Below, one piece after another: positions 34,103 through 43,119 of a stretch of DNA of 64,000 nucleotides. Below the pieces are notes generated by a model that ran no database searches, was not told the DNA's origin, and was given only the letters and a program-made list of their open reading frames with translations. The translations under genes were made by a program, and so were the position numbers. Numbering within the stretch: position 1 is the first letter of the stretch; every line of letters starts with the position of its first letter. Origin of the DNA: Actinospica robiniae DSM 44927 (GTDB lineage: Bacteria; Actinomycetota; Actinomycetes; Streptomycetales; Catenulisporaceae). The stretch covers positions 1,175,372 to 1,239,371 of the forward strand of contig NZ_KI632511.1 of the NCBI RefSeq assembly GCF_000504285.1. The letters are read 5' to 3'.

Positions 34103-35116
34103 TCACCTTCGGCGGGATCGCTCGAGGGCGGCCTGGGCCAGTACGACCAGGGCCAGGAAGCCGCCGTCGACGGCGTTCGTCATGGCCGAGCCGTACTGCG
34201 AGAGGTAACGGTCGATCAGCTGGTGGATGACCGCGAGCAGCAGCACGCCGCAGACGGTTCCGCCGATCGTGCCGTAGCCGCCGGTCAGCAGCGTGCCGCC
34301 GATCACCACGGAGGCGATGGCGGTCAGCTCGTAGCCGACGCCGACCGTGGTCACGCCGGAGCCGAGCCGCGCACCGCCGAGCGCGCCGGCCGCGCCGGCG
34401 AGGGTCCCGGAGAGCAGGTAGACGAGCACCTTCGTCCGGGCGACGGGCAGGCCGAGCAGCACCGCGGAGTTCTCGTTGCCGCCGATCGCGGTGAGGTTCG
34501 CGCCGTACCCGGTGCGCTCCATCAGCACCCAGCCGGCTAGAAAGAGCACTGCGACGATCCCGACTGGGACCCAGGTGCCGGCGCCGAGGCGCAGGAACCA
34601 CGAACCCTGCGGTACCAGGTACGTCGTCGAACCCTGATCGGTCAGCGCCTGGAGCAGGCCGCGCGCGCCGAGCAGTCCGGCCAGCGTGACGATGAACGGC
34701 GCCATCCGTCCGTACGCGATCAGCAGCCCCTGGACCGCTCCCCAGGCGGCGCACACCGCGAGCGGCAACAGGATCGAGGCCCAACCGCCGGTGCTCGCGC
34801 CGCGCGCGGCGAGCACGCCGCCGAGTGCGTAGAGCGAGCCGACCGACAGGTCGATGCCGCCGGTGGTGATCACGAAGGTCATCCCGAGCGCGAGCAGCCA
34901 GACGAACGCGTTGCCGCCCAGGATGGTGCTGATGTCGGACCAGGAGGCGAAGGACGGGGAAGCCGCCGTCGCGATGCCGCACACCAGCACCAGGACGATC
35001 AGCGGCCCGCGCCGCTCGGCCCGGCGGATCCAGCGTTCGCGCGGGGTCTCGCGCAGGTCGGCGTGTGGCCGCGGAGCCGGGGCGGAGGCCGCGTGCGCGG
35101 TGGTGCGCAGGCTCAT
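34103..35116 (-). CDS. Sugar ABC transporter permease, YjfF-like
   Basis: 337 residues with a hydrophilic N-terminus of about 38 residues and eight to ten spans. The block GNAFVWLLALGMTFVITTGGIDLSVGSLYALGGVLAA is the RbsC-family signature and closest in style to YjfF, one of the two permeases of the galactofuranose-type importer. The ATG overlaps the stop of the preceding permease gene by four bases. It is the last gene of the four-gene importer operon. Confidence 0.92.
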   Translation of the reverse strand: MSLRTTAHAASAPAPRPHADLRETPRERWIRRAERRGPLIVLVLVCGIATAASPSFASWSDISTILGGNAFVWLLALGMTFVITTGGIDLSVGSLYALGGVLAARGASTGGWASILLPLAVCAAWGAVQGLLIAYGRMAPFIVTLAGLLGARGLLQALTDQGSTTYLVPQGSWFLRLGAGTWVPVGIVAVLFLAGWVLMERTGYGANLTAIGGNENSAVLLGLPVARTKVLVYLLSGTLAGAAGALGGARLGSGVTTVGVGYELTAIASVVIGGTLLTGGYGTIGGTVCGVLLLAVIHQLIDRYLSQYGSAMTNAVDGGFLALVVLAQAALERSRRR

Positions 35117-36084
35117 CGCGTCCCCCGATCCCTCGAGGCGTACACGGCCAGGCAGATCAGCGCCGCCTCGACGATCTGCGTCGTGGAGGCGGGGACGTTG
35201 TGCTGGATCAGCACGGCCGTGGCCAGCTGCATGAATAAGGCTCCTGCCACGGTGCCGAGCACGCGCACCCGGCCGCCGGTCAGCGGCGTGCCGCCGACCA
35301 CCACCGCGGTGATCGCGTTCAGCTCCATATCCAATCCCTGATTCGCCGGGTCGGCCTCGGCGCCGTGCCCGACGATGAGCACTCCGGCCAGCGCGGCCAG
35401 CACGCCCGAGACCACGTAGACGGTGACGAGGATCCGCTGCACCGGCAGGCCGGCCAGCAGGCTCGCGCGCTTGTTGTCCCCGACCGCGACGAGCTGCCGC
35501 CCGAAGGTCGTGCGCCGGACGGTGAAGCCGACCGCGAGGGTGACTGCCGCCGCGATCCAGGCCATCACCGGAACGCCGAGCAGGGTGTTCTCGCCGAGGC
35601 CGAGTACGGTCGCATCCAGCACCGGCTTGGCCGCGTCGCCGTTGAGCAGTTCGGCGACGCCGCGCAGTCCGATCATCAGCGCGAGCGTGGCCACGATCGG
35701 CTGCACGCCGGCGAACGCCACCATGGCGCCGCCGAGCAGTCCGGCCACGGCGCCCATCAGCAGCGCGAGGCCGATCGCGAGCACCGGGCCGTAGCCGAGA
35801 TAGAGCGGAATGATCGAGGCGGCGAGCGCGATCGTGGCGCCCACCGACAGGTCCACCCCCTCGGTGCCGATCACCAGGGCCATGCCGAGCGAGACGAGCA
35901 GGGTCGGAGCGGTCTGGAACAGCTGGACCCGCAGGTTGGACCCGGACAGGAACTGGGTGTCGAGCGAGGTCGCGACGGCGAGCAGGACGGCCAGGGCCGC
36001 GTAGACGCCGTAGCGCTGGGCGAGGTCGAGGGCGCGCACGCGCGGACCGCGCCCGTCGGTGGGTTCGATGGTCGCGGTGGTCAC
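35113..36084 (-). CDS. Sugar ABC transporter permease, YtfT-like
   Basis: 323 residues from GTG 36084. The RbsC-family signature is FQTAPTLLVSLGMALVIGTEGVDLSVGATIALAASI, resembling YtfT. The GTGA start overlaps the stop of the ATPase gene. Having two different permease subunits is the hallmark of the Ytf/Yjf importer class rather than of ribose or xylose importers with a single permease. Confidence 0.92.
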   Translation of the reverse strand: MTTATIEPTDGRGPRVRALDLAQRYGVYAALAVLLAVATSLDTQFLSGSNLRVQLFQTAPTLLVSLGMALVIGTEGVDLSVGATIALAASIIPLYLGYGPVLAIGLALLMGAVAGLLGGAMVAFAGVQPIVATLALMIGLRGVAELLNGDAAKPVLDATVLGLGENTLLGVPVMAWIAAAVTLAVGFTVRRTTFGRQLVAVGDNKRASLLAGLPVQRILVTVYVVSGVLAALAGVLIVGHGAEADPANQGLDMELNAITAVVVGGTPLTGGRVRVLGTVAGALFMQLATAVLIQHNVPASTTQIVEAALICLAVYASRDRGTR

Positions 36085-37679
36085 GGCGCGCCCTCCTCCC
36101 CCGGCCCCTCGGCGGTCTCCCTCTCGTCGCCGGCCAGGGCCCGCATCAGCTCGTCCGCGCCGACCTGCTCGCCTTCGAGCCTGGCCTCGACGACGCCGGA
36201 CTTGAGCACGATGATCCGGTCCGAGCCCTCGATCAGCTCGTCGAGCTCGGAGGAGATCAGCAGCACGCCGACACCCTCCGCGGCGAGCTCGTCGATGATC
36301 GCCTGCACCTGCGCCTTCGCGCCCACGTCGATACCCCGGGTGGGCTCGTCGAGCAGCAGCACGCTGGGTTTCAGGCACATCCACCGCGCGAGCAGCACTT
36401 TCTGCTGGTTGCCGCCGGAGAGGTCCTCGACCTTCTGCTCCGGGCTCGAGGCCTTGATCCGGAGCCGGTCGATGAAGAACTCGACGACGCCCTGCTGCTT
36501 CGCGGCGGAGACGACCCCGGCCCGGGAGAGCCGGGGCAGCGCCGCGAGCACGATGTTCTCCCGCACCGAGAGCCCGGGGATGATGCCCTCGGCCTTGCGG
36601 TCCTCGGCGAGCATCGCCACCCCGGCCCGGATCGCGCTCTTCGGACTGCGCCGCCGTACGGCCCGGCCGCCGACGCGCACGGTCCCGGCGGCCGGCCGGG
36701 CGCCGATCACGGCCTGCGCGGTCTCGCTGCGGCCTGCTCCGAGCAGGCCGCCGAGCCCGACAATCTCGCCGGGCGCGACGTCCAGGGCGACTCCGCGCAG
36801 CCGGTGCCGGTCCGTCAGTCCGCTGATGCTCAGGGCCGGCGCCTCGGCCGGGAGCGGCTGCCGCCGGGTCTCGGTGAACGCGGTGACCCGGCCGTCCCGG
36901 GCGGCGGCGACGTCGCGCCCGAGCATGAGCGAGACCAGCCGCATCCGGGGCAGCTCGGCCATCGGGCCGCCGTGCACGGTGCGGCCGTCGCGCAGCACGG
37001 TGACGGCGTCGCAGATCTCGTACAGCTCTTCCAGCCGGTGGCTGACGAAGACCACCGCTACGTCCTGCTCCCGCAGACCCCTGATGACGCGGAAGAGAGT
37101 GGCGACCTCGCGGGGTTCGAGACTCGAGGTCGGCTCGTCCATGATCACCACCCGGGCGCGGGTGTGCACCGCCCGGGCGAGGGCCACCATCTGCCGCGCG
37201 CCGAGCCCGAGCGTGTGCACGGGCGCGGTCACGTCGGCGTGCACGCCGTAGCGGGCCAGGATCTCGGCGGCCTCGCGGTTGAGCGTGCGCAGGTCGACCA
37301 GGCCGAGCCGGCGCGGCTCCCGGCCGAGGAAGAGGTTGCGCGCCACCGACATCATCGGGACCAGGTTGACCTCCTGGTAGATCGTCGAGATGCCGGCAGC
37401 CTGCGCCTCCAGCGGGGTGCGGAAGGCGCGCTCGGCCCCGGCCAGCCGGATCGTGCCGCCGTCCGGCCGGTAGACCCCGGTGACCAGCTTGATCAGGGTG
37501 GACTTGCCGGCGCCGTTCTCCCCCATCAGGGCGTGCACCTCGCCGGGGCGGACCAGCAGGTCCACCCCGCGCAGGGCGTGCACTCCGGCGAAGGACTTGG
37601 TCAGGCCGCGGGCTTCGAGCCCCGGCGGGGCCGCGCCGGGCTCGGGGCCCGGCGGCGGCTGCGATGTCTCGATCGGCAT
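36081..37679 (-). CDS. Sugar ABC transporter ATPase, two-domain (YtfR/RbsA type)
   Basis: 532 residues with two nucleotide-binding domains. Domain 1 has Walker A GENGAGKST, a degenerate signature LGLGARQMVALARAV and Walker B VVIMDEPTSSL. Domain 2 has a degenerate Walker A GLLGAGRSE, signature DLSGGNQQKVLLARWM and Walker B LLLDEPTRGIDVG. This asymmetry is normal for carbohydrate uptake ATPases of the RbsA/YtfR class. It is the second gene of the importer operon, overlapping the next gene by four bases. Confidence 0.94.
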   Translation of the reverse strand: MPIETSQPPPGPEPGAAPPGLEARGLTKSFAGVHALRGVDLLVRPGEVHALMGENGAGKSTLIKLVTGVYRPDGGTIRLAGAERAFRTPLEAQAAGISTIYQEVNLVPMMSVARNLFLGREPRRLGLVDLRTLNREAAEILARYGVHADVTAPVHTLGLGARQMVALARAVHTRARVVIMDEPTSSLEPREVATLFRVIRGLREQDVAVVFVSHRLEELYEICDAVTVLRDGRTVHGGPMAELPRMRLVSLMLGRDVAAARDGRVTAFTETRRQPLPAEAPALSISGLTDRHRLRGVALDVAPGEIVGLGGLLGAGRSETAQAVIGARPAAGTVRVGGRAVRRRSPKSAIRAGVAMLAEDRKAEGIIPGLSVRENIVLAALPRLSRAGVVSAAKQQGVVEFFIDRLRIKASSPEQKVEDLSGGNQQKVLLARWMCLKPSVLLLDEPTRGIDVGAKAQVQAIIDELAAEGVGVLLISSELDELIEGSDRIIVLKSGVVEARLEGEQVGADELMRALAGDERETAEGPGEEGAP

Positions 37680-37701
37680 GGCTCGGCTCCGCCCGGCGGC
37701 T

Positions 37702-38814
37702 CTAGTAGACCTCGCCGCCGGACAGCGCCTGCTGCGCGTTGGCCTGGGTGAAGTGGTTGTCCTTGATGATCACCTTGTCGGCCACGCCGCCGGCGCCGTA
37801 GAAGGCCTCGAGCGAGGAGAAGGCCAGCGGGCCGAAGCGCGGGTTGGTCTCGATGTCGGCGTAGACGGTGCCGCTCGCGACGTCCTGCACGCACTGCTGG
37901 GTGCCGTCGATGGAGACGATCTTGATGTCCTTGCCCGGCGTCTTCCCGGCGGCCTTGATGGCCTGGATCGCGCCGAGGGCCATCTCGTCGTTCTCGGCGT
38001 AGACGGCGGTGATGCCCGGGTCGGCCTGCAGCAGCTGGGCCATCACGGTCTGGCCGTCGGTCTGGTCGAAGTTCGCGGTCTGCGAGGCGACCACGGTCAG
38101 GTTCGGGTACTTGGCCTTGACCTCGGCCTGGAAGCCGTTGGTCCGGTCGGTGGTGACGTTGTTGCCCGGCGTGCCGGAGAGGATGGCCACCTTGGCGGTG
38201 CCGTTGGTCGCGGTCGCCAGGTCGTCCGCGGCGATCTGCGCCTGGCCGTAGAAGTTCGAGCCGATGAAAGCGATGAAATCGCTGCACGCGGTGCCGTTCG
38301 CGGTGCGGTCGATGGTGAGCACCGGGATCTTCTTCTGCTTCGCCTCGGCCAGCGCCGGGCCGAGGCCGGCCGAGTTCTCCGGCGCCACGATCAGGACCTT
38401 GGCGCCCTGCGCGATCATGTCCTCGATCTGCGAGTTCTGGGCGTTCACGTCGGCGTCGGCGTTGCGCTGGATCAGCTTGATGCCCAGTGCCTTGGCCTGC
38501 GCGGTGATCGAGTCGGTCTCGGTGGCCCGGAACGGGTTGCTGGTCGACTCGGACTGGGAGAAGCCGACCACGGTCGAGCCGTCGGTCAGATCCAGCTTCG
38601 GCACGCCGCCGGCATAAGTCTGATACGTGCAGCCGGGGCCGGAGGCGGCCGCGCTGACCACCTGCTGGGCGCCGGCGGTGCCGGTGGCCGCGGCCGCGGT
38701 GTTCGAGCCGGTGGCCGACTTGGCGCAGGAGGCGGCGCCGGCCAGGCACAGGGCGGCCAGGGCGGCCGCGGCGACCGGACGGGTGGGGAGGGCGCTACGC
38801 GGAGAGCTGTGCAT
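37702..38814 (-). CDS. Sugar-binding lipoprotein, YtfQ-like
   Basis: 370 residues with a lipoprotein signal ending in lipobox LAGAASC. The mature domain is a periplasmic-binding fold of the RbsB/YtfQ class: VGFSQSESTSNPFRATETDSI, KLIQRNADADVNAQNSQIEDMIAQGAKVLIVAP, AYAENDEMALGAIQAIKAAGK. Composition and order (binding protein, ATPase, two permeases) match the galactofuranose importer YtfQ-YtfR-YtfT-YjfF. With abfB and LacI next door I infer uptake of arabinofuranose or short arabinofuranosides. Confidence 0.92.
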   Translation of the reverse strand: MHSSPRSALPTRPVAAAALAALCLAGAASCAKSATGSNTAAAATGTAGAQQVVSAAASGPGCTYQTYAGGVPKLDLTDGSTVVGFSQSESTSNPFRATETDSITAQAKALGIKLIQRNADADVNAQNSQIEDMIAQGAKVLIVAPENSAGLGPALAEAKQKKIPVLTIDRTANGTACSDFIAFIGSNFYGQAQIAADDLATATNGTAKVAILSGTPGNNVTTDRTNGFQAEVKAKYPNLTVVASQTANFDQTDGQTVMAQLLQADPGITAVYAENDEMALGAIQAIKAAGKTPGKDIKIVSIDGTQQCVQDVASGTVYADIETNPRFGPLAFSSLEAFYGAGGVADKVIIKDNHFTQANAQQALSGGEVY

Positions 38815-39332
38815 GGGATGGGGGTCACTTCCTCGTCAACGGATCAAAACACGCCTGACCGGCCGGTCGGCGCGGCGGAGGGAATCGCGGTGCGGGGTGC
38901 CCGTGAGGGAGCAAGGCATCGAAGCTGAGAAATTCCAACGATGCAGCGACATTGACGCACGGCCCTGAGACGCTGTCAAGCCCGCTATTTCCGGCGGAAT
39001 CTGACCGGTGTGGACAGATATCGCGGCTCAGCTGCGGTGATTCCGGCGGCATTGGCCGAAAGCGCATCAGGTTCCGGAACCTGAAGGTGACGGATGCTTG
39101 ACGCACCGTCAGGATCGTGTCTGAATAAGGACTTACATCGTTGTATCGGGCTGCCCGCACAGTCCGTCCGCGAGCCCGCCCACGGCACCACGAGTCCGCA
39201 ACCCACAGCCCACAGCACCCTCAGCGCGCCCGAGCCCCCGTGGCCCCGGTCCAGCGGATGGAGACCGGGGCCACGGGTCGGGCGGCGTCCGCCACGACGC
39301 TTCCAAGCGCCCACGCACATCGGGAGGTACGC
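38815..39332. other. 518-bp divergent regulatory region
   Basis: This lies between the sugar-binding lipoprotein (minus) and the GH76 gene (plus). It contains TTCCG-G-CGGAA (38989-38999), an 18-bp palindrome (39067-39084) and TGACG-CAC-CGTCA (39099-39111). No ORF of credible composition lies within it. Confidence 0.6.
39067..39084. promoter_or_regulatory. 18-bp perfect palindrome, probable LacI operator
   Basis: TCAGGTTCCGGAACCTGA is perfectly self-complementary with the central CG typical of LacI-family operators. It lies about 250 bp from both the importer start and the GH76 start. Its TTCCGGAA core also occurs in front of abfB (32823-32830). Confidence 0.6.
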
Positions 39333-41174
39333 ATGCGCAGAGCTCTGCTACCCCTGCTGGCCGCCTTTGCCGCGGCCCTTCCCCTGTTACTCGGCGCGGC
39401 CCCGCCGGCCGCCGCCGCCTCCGCCGTCTGCGCCCTGTACTGCGACACCCGCGACCCCTCGCTCGCGCAGCAGGAGACGTTCCCGACGGCGAACCTGAAC
39501 GAGAACGGCCGCGTCATCGAACTGCACGTGGACGACGTGGACGCTATGGCCTGGGCCAGCATCGACGACGGCAAGCTGAACGACTCGGTGTGGATCGACC
39601 GTTCCTGGGACGGTGGGAGCACCTGGGACGGACTGCTCGGCCAGGCCTGGATCCCGAGTACGTGGACCGGAACCCGAACCCTGATGTACAACATGTACGA
39701 CCCCTCCGATCACCGCCGCGCCGTCGTGCGCGCCTGCGGTGACGCCGCCGGCGTGGTCTGCACGAGCTGGGTCCACGCGCAGGTCTGCACGACCCGCTGC
39801 GACGGCGCCGCGAGCAGCGGCTCGACCGGCAACACCCAGCCGGTGCCCGACACCACGCTCAGCGGCCGCGACATCTCGCTGCACGTCGACTCCTCCGGCA
39901 TGGCCTGGGCCTCGATCTCCGGCGGCGCGCCCGGCGACGAGGTGTGGCTGGACCGCTCCTGGAACGAGGGCTCGAGCTGGCCGGACGGCTCATCCGAAGG
40001 CCGGGTGAGCGTGCCGTCCGGCGCGACCGGGACGCAGACCGTCGAGATCAACATCGACGACACCCTCGGCCGGCTCTACGGCGGCGCCGTGCGCGCCTGC
40101 GGCCGAGCGGTCACCGGCCAGAACGGCAGCTGCACCGCCTGGGCCCGGTCCACCTCCGTGCGCACCAGCGCCGCCGCGGACGCGCTGATGTACTCCTACG
40201 ACCCCTACAACGCCTGGTGGCCGTCGAGCTGGTGGAATTCCGCCGTCGCGCTGACCGCGATCATCGACTACACCCGGCAGACCGGCGACACCCGGTACGA
40301 GTGGATCGTCAACCGCACCTACCAGGTCGACCGGGTCGCCTTCCCAGCCGGCACCCGCAGCTCCGACGCGATCCAGGGCGACTTCATCAGCCAGGCCACC
40401 GATGACTCCGAGTGGTGGGCGATGGCCTGGATCGACGCCTACGACCTGACCGGCAACCAGGCTTACCTCAACGAGGCCGTCACCATCGCCGACTACGTCA
40501 ATACCCTGTGGGACAGCTCCGGCACCTGCGGCGGCGGCGTGTGGTGGAACCAGCAGAAGACGTACAAGAACGCTGTCACGAACGGCCTCTACGTGCTGCT
40601 CACCGCTTCTCTGCACAACCGGATCTCCGGCGACACCGCCTGGCTCTCCCGCGCCACCACGGCGTGGAACTGGTTCCGCTCCAGCGGAATGATCAACTCG
40701 TCGGGGCTCGTCAACGACGGCCAGACGTCTTCGTGCACGAACAACGGCCAGACGGTCTGGAGCTACAACCAGGGCCTGGCGATCGGCGCGGCGGTGGAGA
40801 TGTGGCACGCGACCGGCGACGCGTCGGACCTCAGCGAGGCGCGCTACCTCGCGAACTCGGCCATCGGCTCCTCCGCTCTGGTGACGAACGGCGTACTGAC
40901 AGAGTCCTGCGACACACTTTCGGCGACCTGCGACGACAACCAGAAGCAGTTCAAGGGCGTGTTCGTGCGCTACCTCGCGGAGTTGAACAGCGCCGCCGGC
41001 GGTGCGTACACGACGTTCCTGGACGCCCAGGCGACGTCGATCTGGAACAACGACCGCGACTCGCTCAACCATCTGGGCGAACGCTGGTCCGGCCAGAGCT
41101 CCGGCTCGAACCCGAACGTCAGCGACTGGCGCACGCAGGCGAGCGCGCTCGAAGCACTGTTGGCGGCGCCATAG
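39333..41174 (+). CDS. Secreted GH76 alpha-1,6-mannanase-like glycosidase with two N-terminal modules
   Basis: 613 residues from ATG 39333, preceded by GGGAGG. A signal peptide is followed by two tandem modules of about 115 residues (CALYCDTRDPS... and CTTRCDGAASS...), each containing WIDRSWDGGSTWDG-type text and a terminal Cys pair. From about residue 285 the GH76 domain starts (WWPSSWWNSAVALTAIIDY), with the catalytic Asp pair in FISQATDDSEWWAMAW (Asp357-Asp358). GH76 enzymes cut alpha-1,6-mannan of yeast or mycobacterial-type walls. The N-terminal modules are of unknown binding function. Confidence 0.92.
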   Translation: MRRALLPLLAAFAAALPLLLGAAPPAAAASAVCALYCDTRDPSLAQQETFPTANLNENGRVIELHVDDVDAMAWASIDDGKLNDSVWIDRSWDGGSTWDGLLGQAWIPSTWTGTRTLMYNMYDPSDHRRAVVRACGDAAGVVCTSWVHAQVCTTRCDGAASSGSTGNTQPVPDTTLSGRDISLHVDSSGMAWASISGGAPGDEVWLDRSWNEGSSWPDGSSEGRVSVPSGATGTQTVEINIDDTLGRLYGGAVRACGRAVTGQNGSCTAWARSTSVRTSAAADALMYSYDPYNAWWPSSWWNSAVALTAIIDYTRQTGDTRYEWIVNRTYQVDRVAFPAGTRSSDAIQGDFISQATDDSEWWAMAWIDAYDLTGNQAYLNEAVTIADYVNTLWDSSGTCGGGVWWNQQKTYKNAVTNGLYVLLTASLHNRISGDTAWLSRATTAWNWFRSSGMINSSGLVNDGQTSSCTNNGQTVWSYNQGLAIGAAVEMWHATGDASDLSEARYLANSAIGSSALVTNGVLTESCDTLSATCDDNQKQFKGVFVRYLAELNSAAGGAYTTFLDAQATSIWNNDRDSLNHLGERWSGQSSGSNPNVSDWRTQASALEALLAAP

Positions 41175-41194
41175 GAGGGATGAGCTTGCCGGCT

Positions 41195-41234
41195 GGCCCG
41201 GCGCGGCATCAGAGCACTGACTCCGCGCCGGGCC
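41195..41234. terminator. Bidirectional terminator
   Basis: GGCCCGGCGCGG (41195-41206) and CCGCGCCGGGCC (41223-41234) form a perfect 12-bp stem with a 16-base loop, between the converging GH76 and GH64 genes. Confidence 0.7.
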
Positions 41235-41250
41235 TCCGGCGTTGCGTGTA

Positions 41251-42948
41251 TCAGGACTGCGCGAAGGTGAACCAGTTCACGTTCACGTAGTCCGCGGACT
41301 GGCCGCTGGAGAAGACCAGGTAGACCGTGTGCGTCCCGGTCACCTTGGAGATGTTGGCCGGGACGGTCTCCCAGGTCTGCCAACCGCCGGTCGAGCCGAC
41401 GGCGAAGCTGCCGACGGGCGTCGCGGTCGGGCTGTCGATGCAGACCTCGATCAGTCCGCTGATGCCGGCGGCCGCGCCGGAGGCGACGCGCGCCTTGAAC
41501 TGCGTGGCGCCGGCGGAGCCGAAGTTGACGTTGTTGTAGGCGAGCCAGCAGCCGTTGTGGATGTAGCCGACGTCCTGCCCGCCGCCGGTGTCCGTCGTCG
41601 TCTCGGTCTGGGTGCCGTTGCTGGAGCTGTAGCTCTCGGCCTGGATGGTCGAGTACGCGCTGATCGCGGTGCCGCCGGAACCGCCGGTCGCGGTGGCCGA
41701 GGCCGACGGGCTCGGAGTGGAGCCGGTGGCGGTGCCGCCGCCGACGGCCACGGTCCAGAGCACCGGGTTGCCGTCGGCGACGAACCCGGACTGGTCGACG
41801 CCGCCGTTCGGCGTCACGTCGTCGTACGGGAAGGCGTAGCCGCGGCCGTCGAGGTTCGCCGCGTGCACGATCCGGGCGTAGTGGTTGGTGATCGAGTTGG
41901 CGTAGTAGTTCGCCGGGTTCTCGCCGTCCGGCTGGTTCGTGTCGGTCAGCAGGGTGCTGCGGTTGAACGCCGCGCTGATCCGGGCGATCAGCGCGCCCAT
42001 CTCGCCGGAGGCGTTGGCGAAGGGGCCGGTGCTGCAGCTGAAGATGTCGGCGGCCGAGGGCTGGGCGAAGCTGCCGACGCCCGGGAAGCTGAGCACGCCG
42101 CCGGAGACGCTGCCGTTCACGCTCCCCCAGGACGCCTGGGTGTCCACGGTCAGCGAGCTGCTCGCGTACTTGGACCAGACCTGGTTCACGTAGGACTGGT
42201 AGTAGCCGGAGAAGAGCGAGGAGTTCTTGACGATGCCGTTGTTCGGGCTCAGCGCCCGCAGGTTGGCACCGCTGGAGGAGGTCACCACCAGCTGGTTCCA
42301 GCCCGCGCCGTCGGCGTTGTGCTGCGCGATCAGGTTCGAGCAGACGGTGCTCAGCCCGTTGGCCGGCATGCCGGAGACCGACTGGACCGCGCCGGCGGAG
42401 TTGGTCAGCTTCAGCGAGATCGGCAGGCAGACGAAGTCGACGTAGCTGATGTTCGCGTACAGCTGCGCGCTGTTGAAGGTGAACTCGCAGAAATCCCAGG
42501 TGAGGTTGATGTTCGGGTCGGACGGGTTGGTCACCGACGGCTCGACCAGCGCCGGGCCGGGGTTGAGCAGGAAAGTGAGCGGGGCGCCGACGGAGAACCA
42601 CAGCCGGCCGCCGGCGATGTGCGGGATGGTGATCGTGGTGGTGCTGCCGGGCGCGCCGAGCGGGATCGCGCAGTTGGCGCCGAGGGCCGAGCCGGTGGCG
42701 GACGGCGAGGAGGGGTAGTACGGGGTGTGCCCGTCGGCCTGCAGCAGCATCAGGGCATTGCCGTTGTCGATGGCGTTGCCGGTGACGTACGCATAAACGG
42801 TGGAGGAGGTGGTGGTGTTCTGCAACGCGATCTGCAGGGTGGAGGAGGTGGCCTGGGCCTTGGAGCCGAGCGCGCCGGCGCCGACGCCGAGAACGGAGCC
42901 GCCGACCGCGACGGCGGAAAGGGACAGCAGTTTTCTGCGATCGATCAT
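41251..42948 (-). CDS. Secreted GH64 beta-1,3-glucanase with C-terminal CBM6
   Basis: 565 residues from ATG 42948. MIDRRKLLSLSAVAVGGSVLG is a twin-arginine-like signal peptide. Residues about 35-395 form the GH64 (laminaripentaose-producing) domain, with GGRLWFSVGAPLTFLLNPGPALVEPS, INLTWDFCEFTF and YYQSYVNQVWSKYA. A Ser/Thr/Pro linker leads to a CBM6 (about 430-565; TIQAESYSSSNGTQTETTTDTGGGQDVGYI). It attacks fungal cell-wall glucan, which fits the neighbouring mannanase and chitinase. A LacI-type palindrome lies 58 bp upstream. Confidence 0.93.
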   Translation of the reverse strand: MIDRRKLLSLSAVAVGGSVLGVGAGALGSKAQATSSTLQIALQNTTTSSTVYAYVTGNAIDNGNALMLLQADGHTPYYPSSPSATGSALGANCAIPLGAPGSTTTITIPHIAGGRLWFSVGAPLTFLLNPGPALVEPSVTNPSDPNINLTWDFCEFTFNSAQLYANISYVDFVCLPISLKLTNSAGAVQSVSGMPANGLSTVCSNLIAQHNADGAGWNQLVVTSSSGANLRALSPNNGIVKNSSLFSGYYQSYVNQVWSKYASSSLTVDTQASWGSVNGSVSGGVLSFPGVGSFAQPSAADIFSCSTGPFANASGEMGALIARISAAFNRSTLLTDTNQPDGENPANYYANSITNHYARIVHAANLDGRGYAFPYDDVTPNGGVDQSGFVADGNPVLWTVAVGGGTATGSTPSPSASATATGGSGGTAISAYSTIQAESYSSSNGTQTETTTDTGGGQDVGYIHNGCWLAYNNVNFGSAGATQFKARVASGAAAGISGLIEVCIDSPTATPVGSFAVGSTGGWQTWETVPANISKVTGTHTVYLVFSSGQSADYVNVNWFTFAQS

Positions 42949-43005
42949 GAGTGGGCCTTCCGCAGAATCTTTACAACGTTTACGGATGTGGGTGCCATCG
43001 AGTAT

Positions 43006-43017
43006 GAGAGCGCTCTC
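43006..43017. promoter_or_regulatory. CebR-like LacI operator upstream of GH64 gene
   Basis: GAGAGCGCTCTC is a perfect 12-bp palindrome. It closely resembles the CebR-type operator (TGGGAGCGCTCCCA) of actinomycetes. It lies between the GH64 gene and the LacI gene at 43120, both on the minus strand. Confidence 0.65.
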
Positions 43018-43119
43018 CCAAGCCGTCAAGCGGTGTACCCCGGGATTCCGGAAACGTTTTCGGCGCTTAAGACTGACGCTAAGTCAGGCTTAAGGCGGCG
43101 CCGGTCGCGGCCGGCCGGC

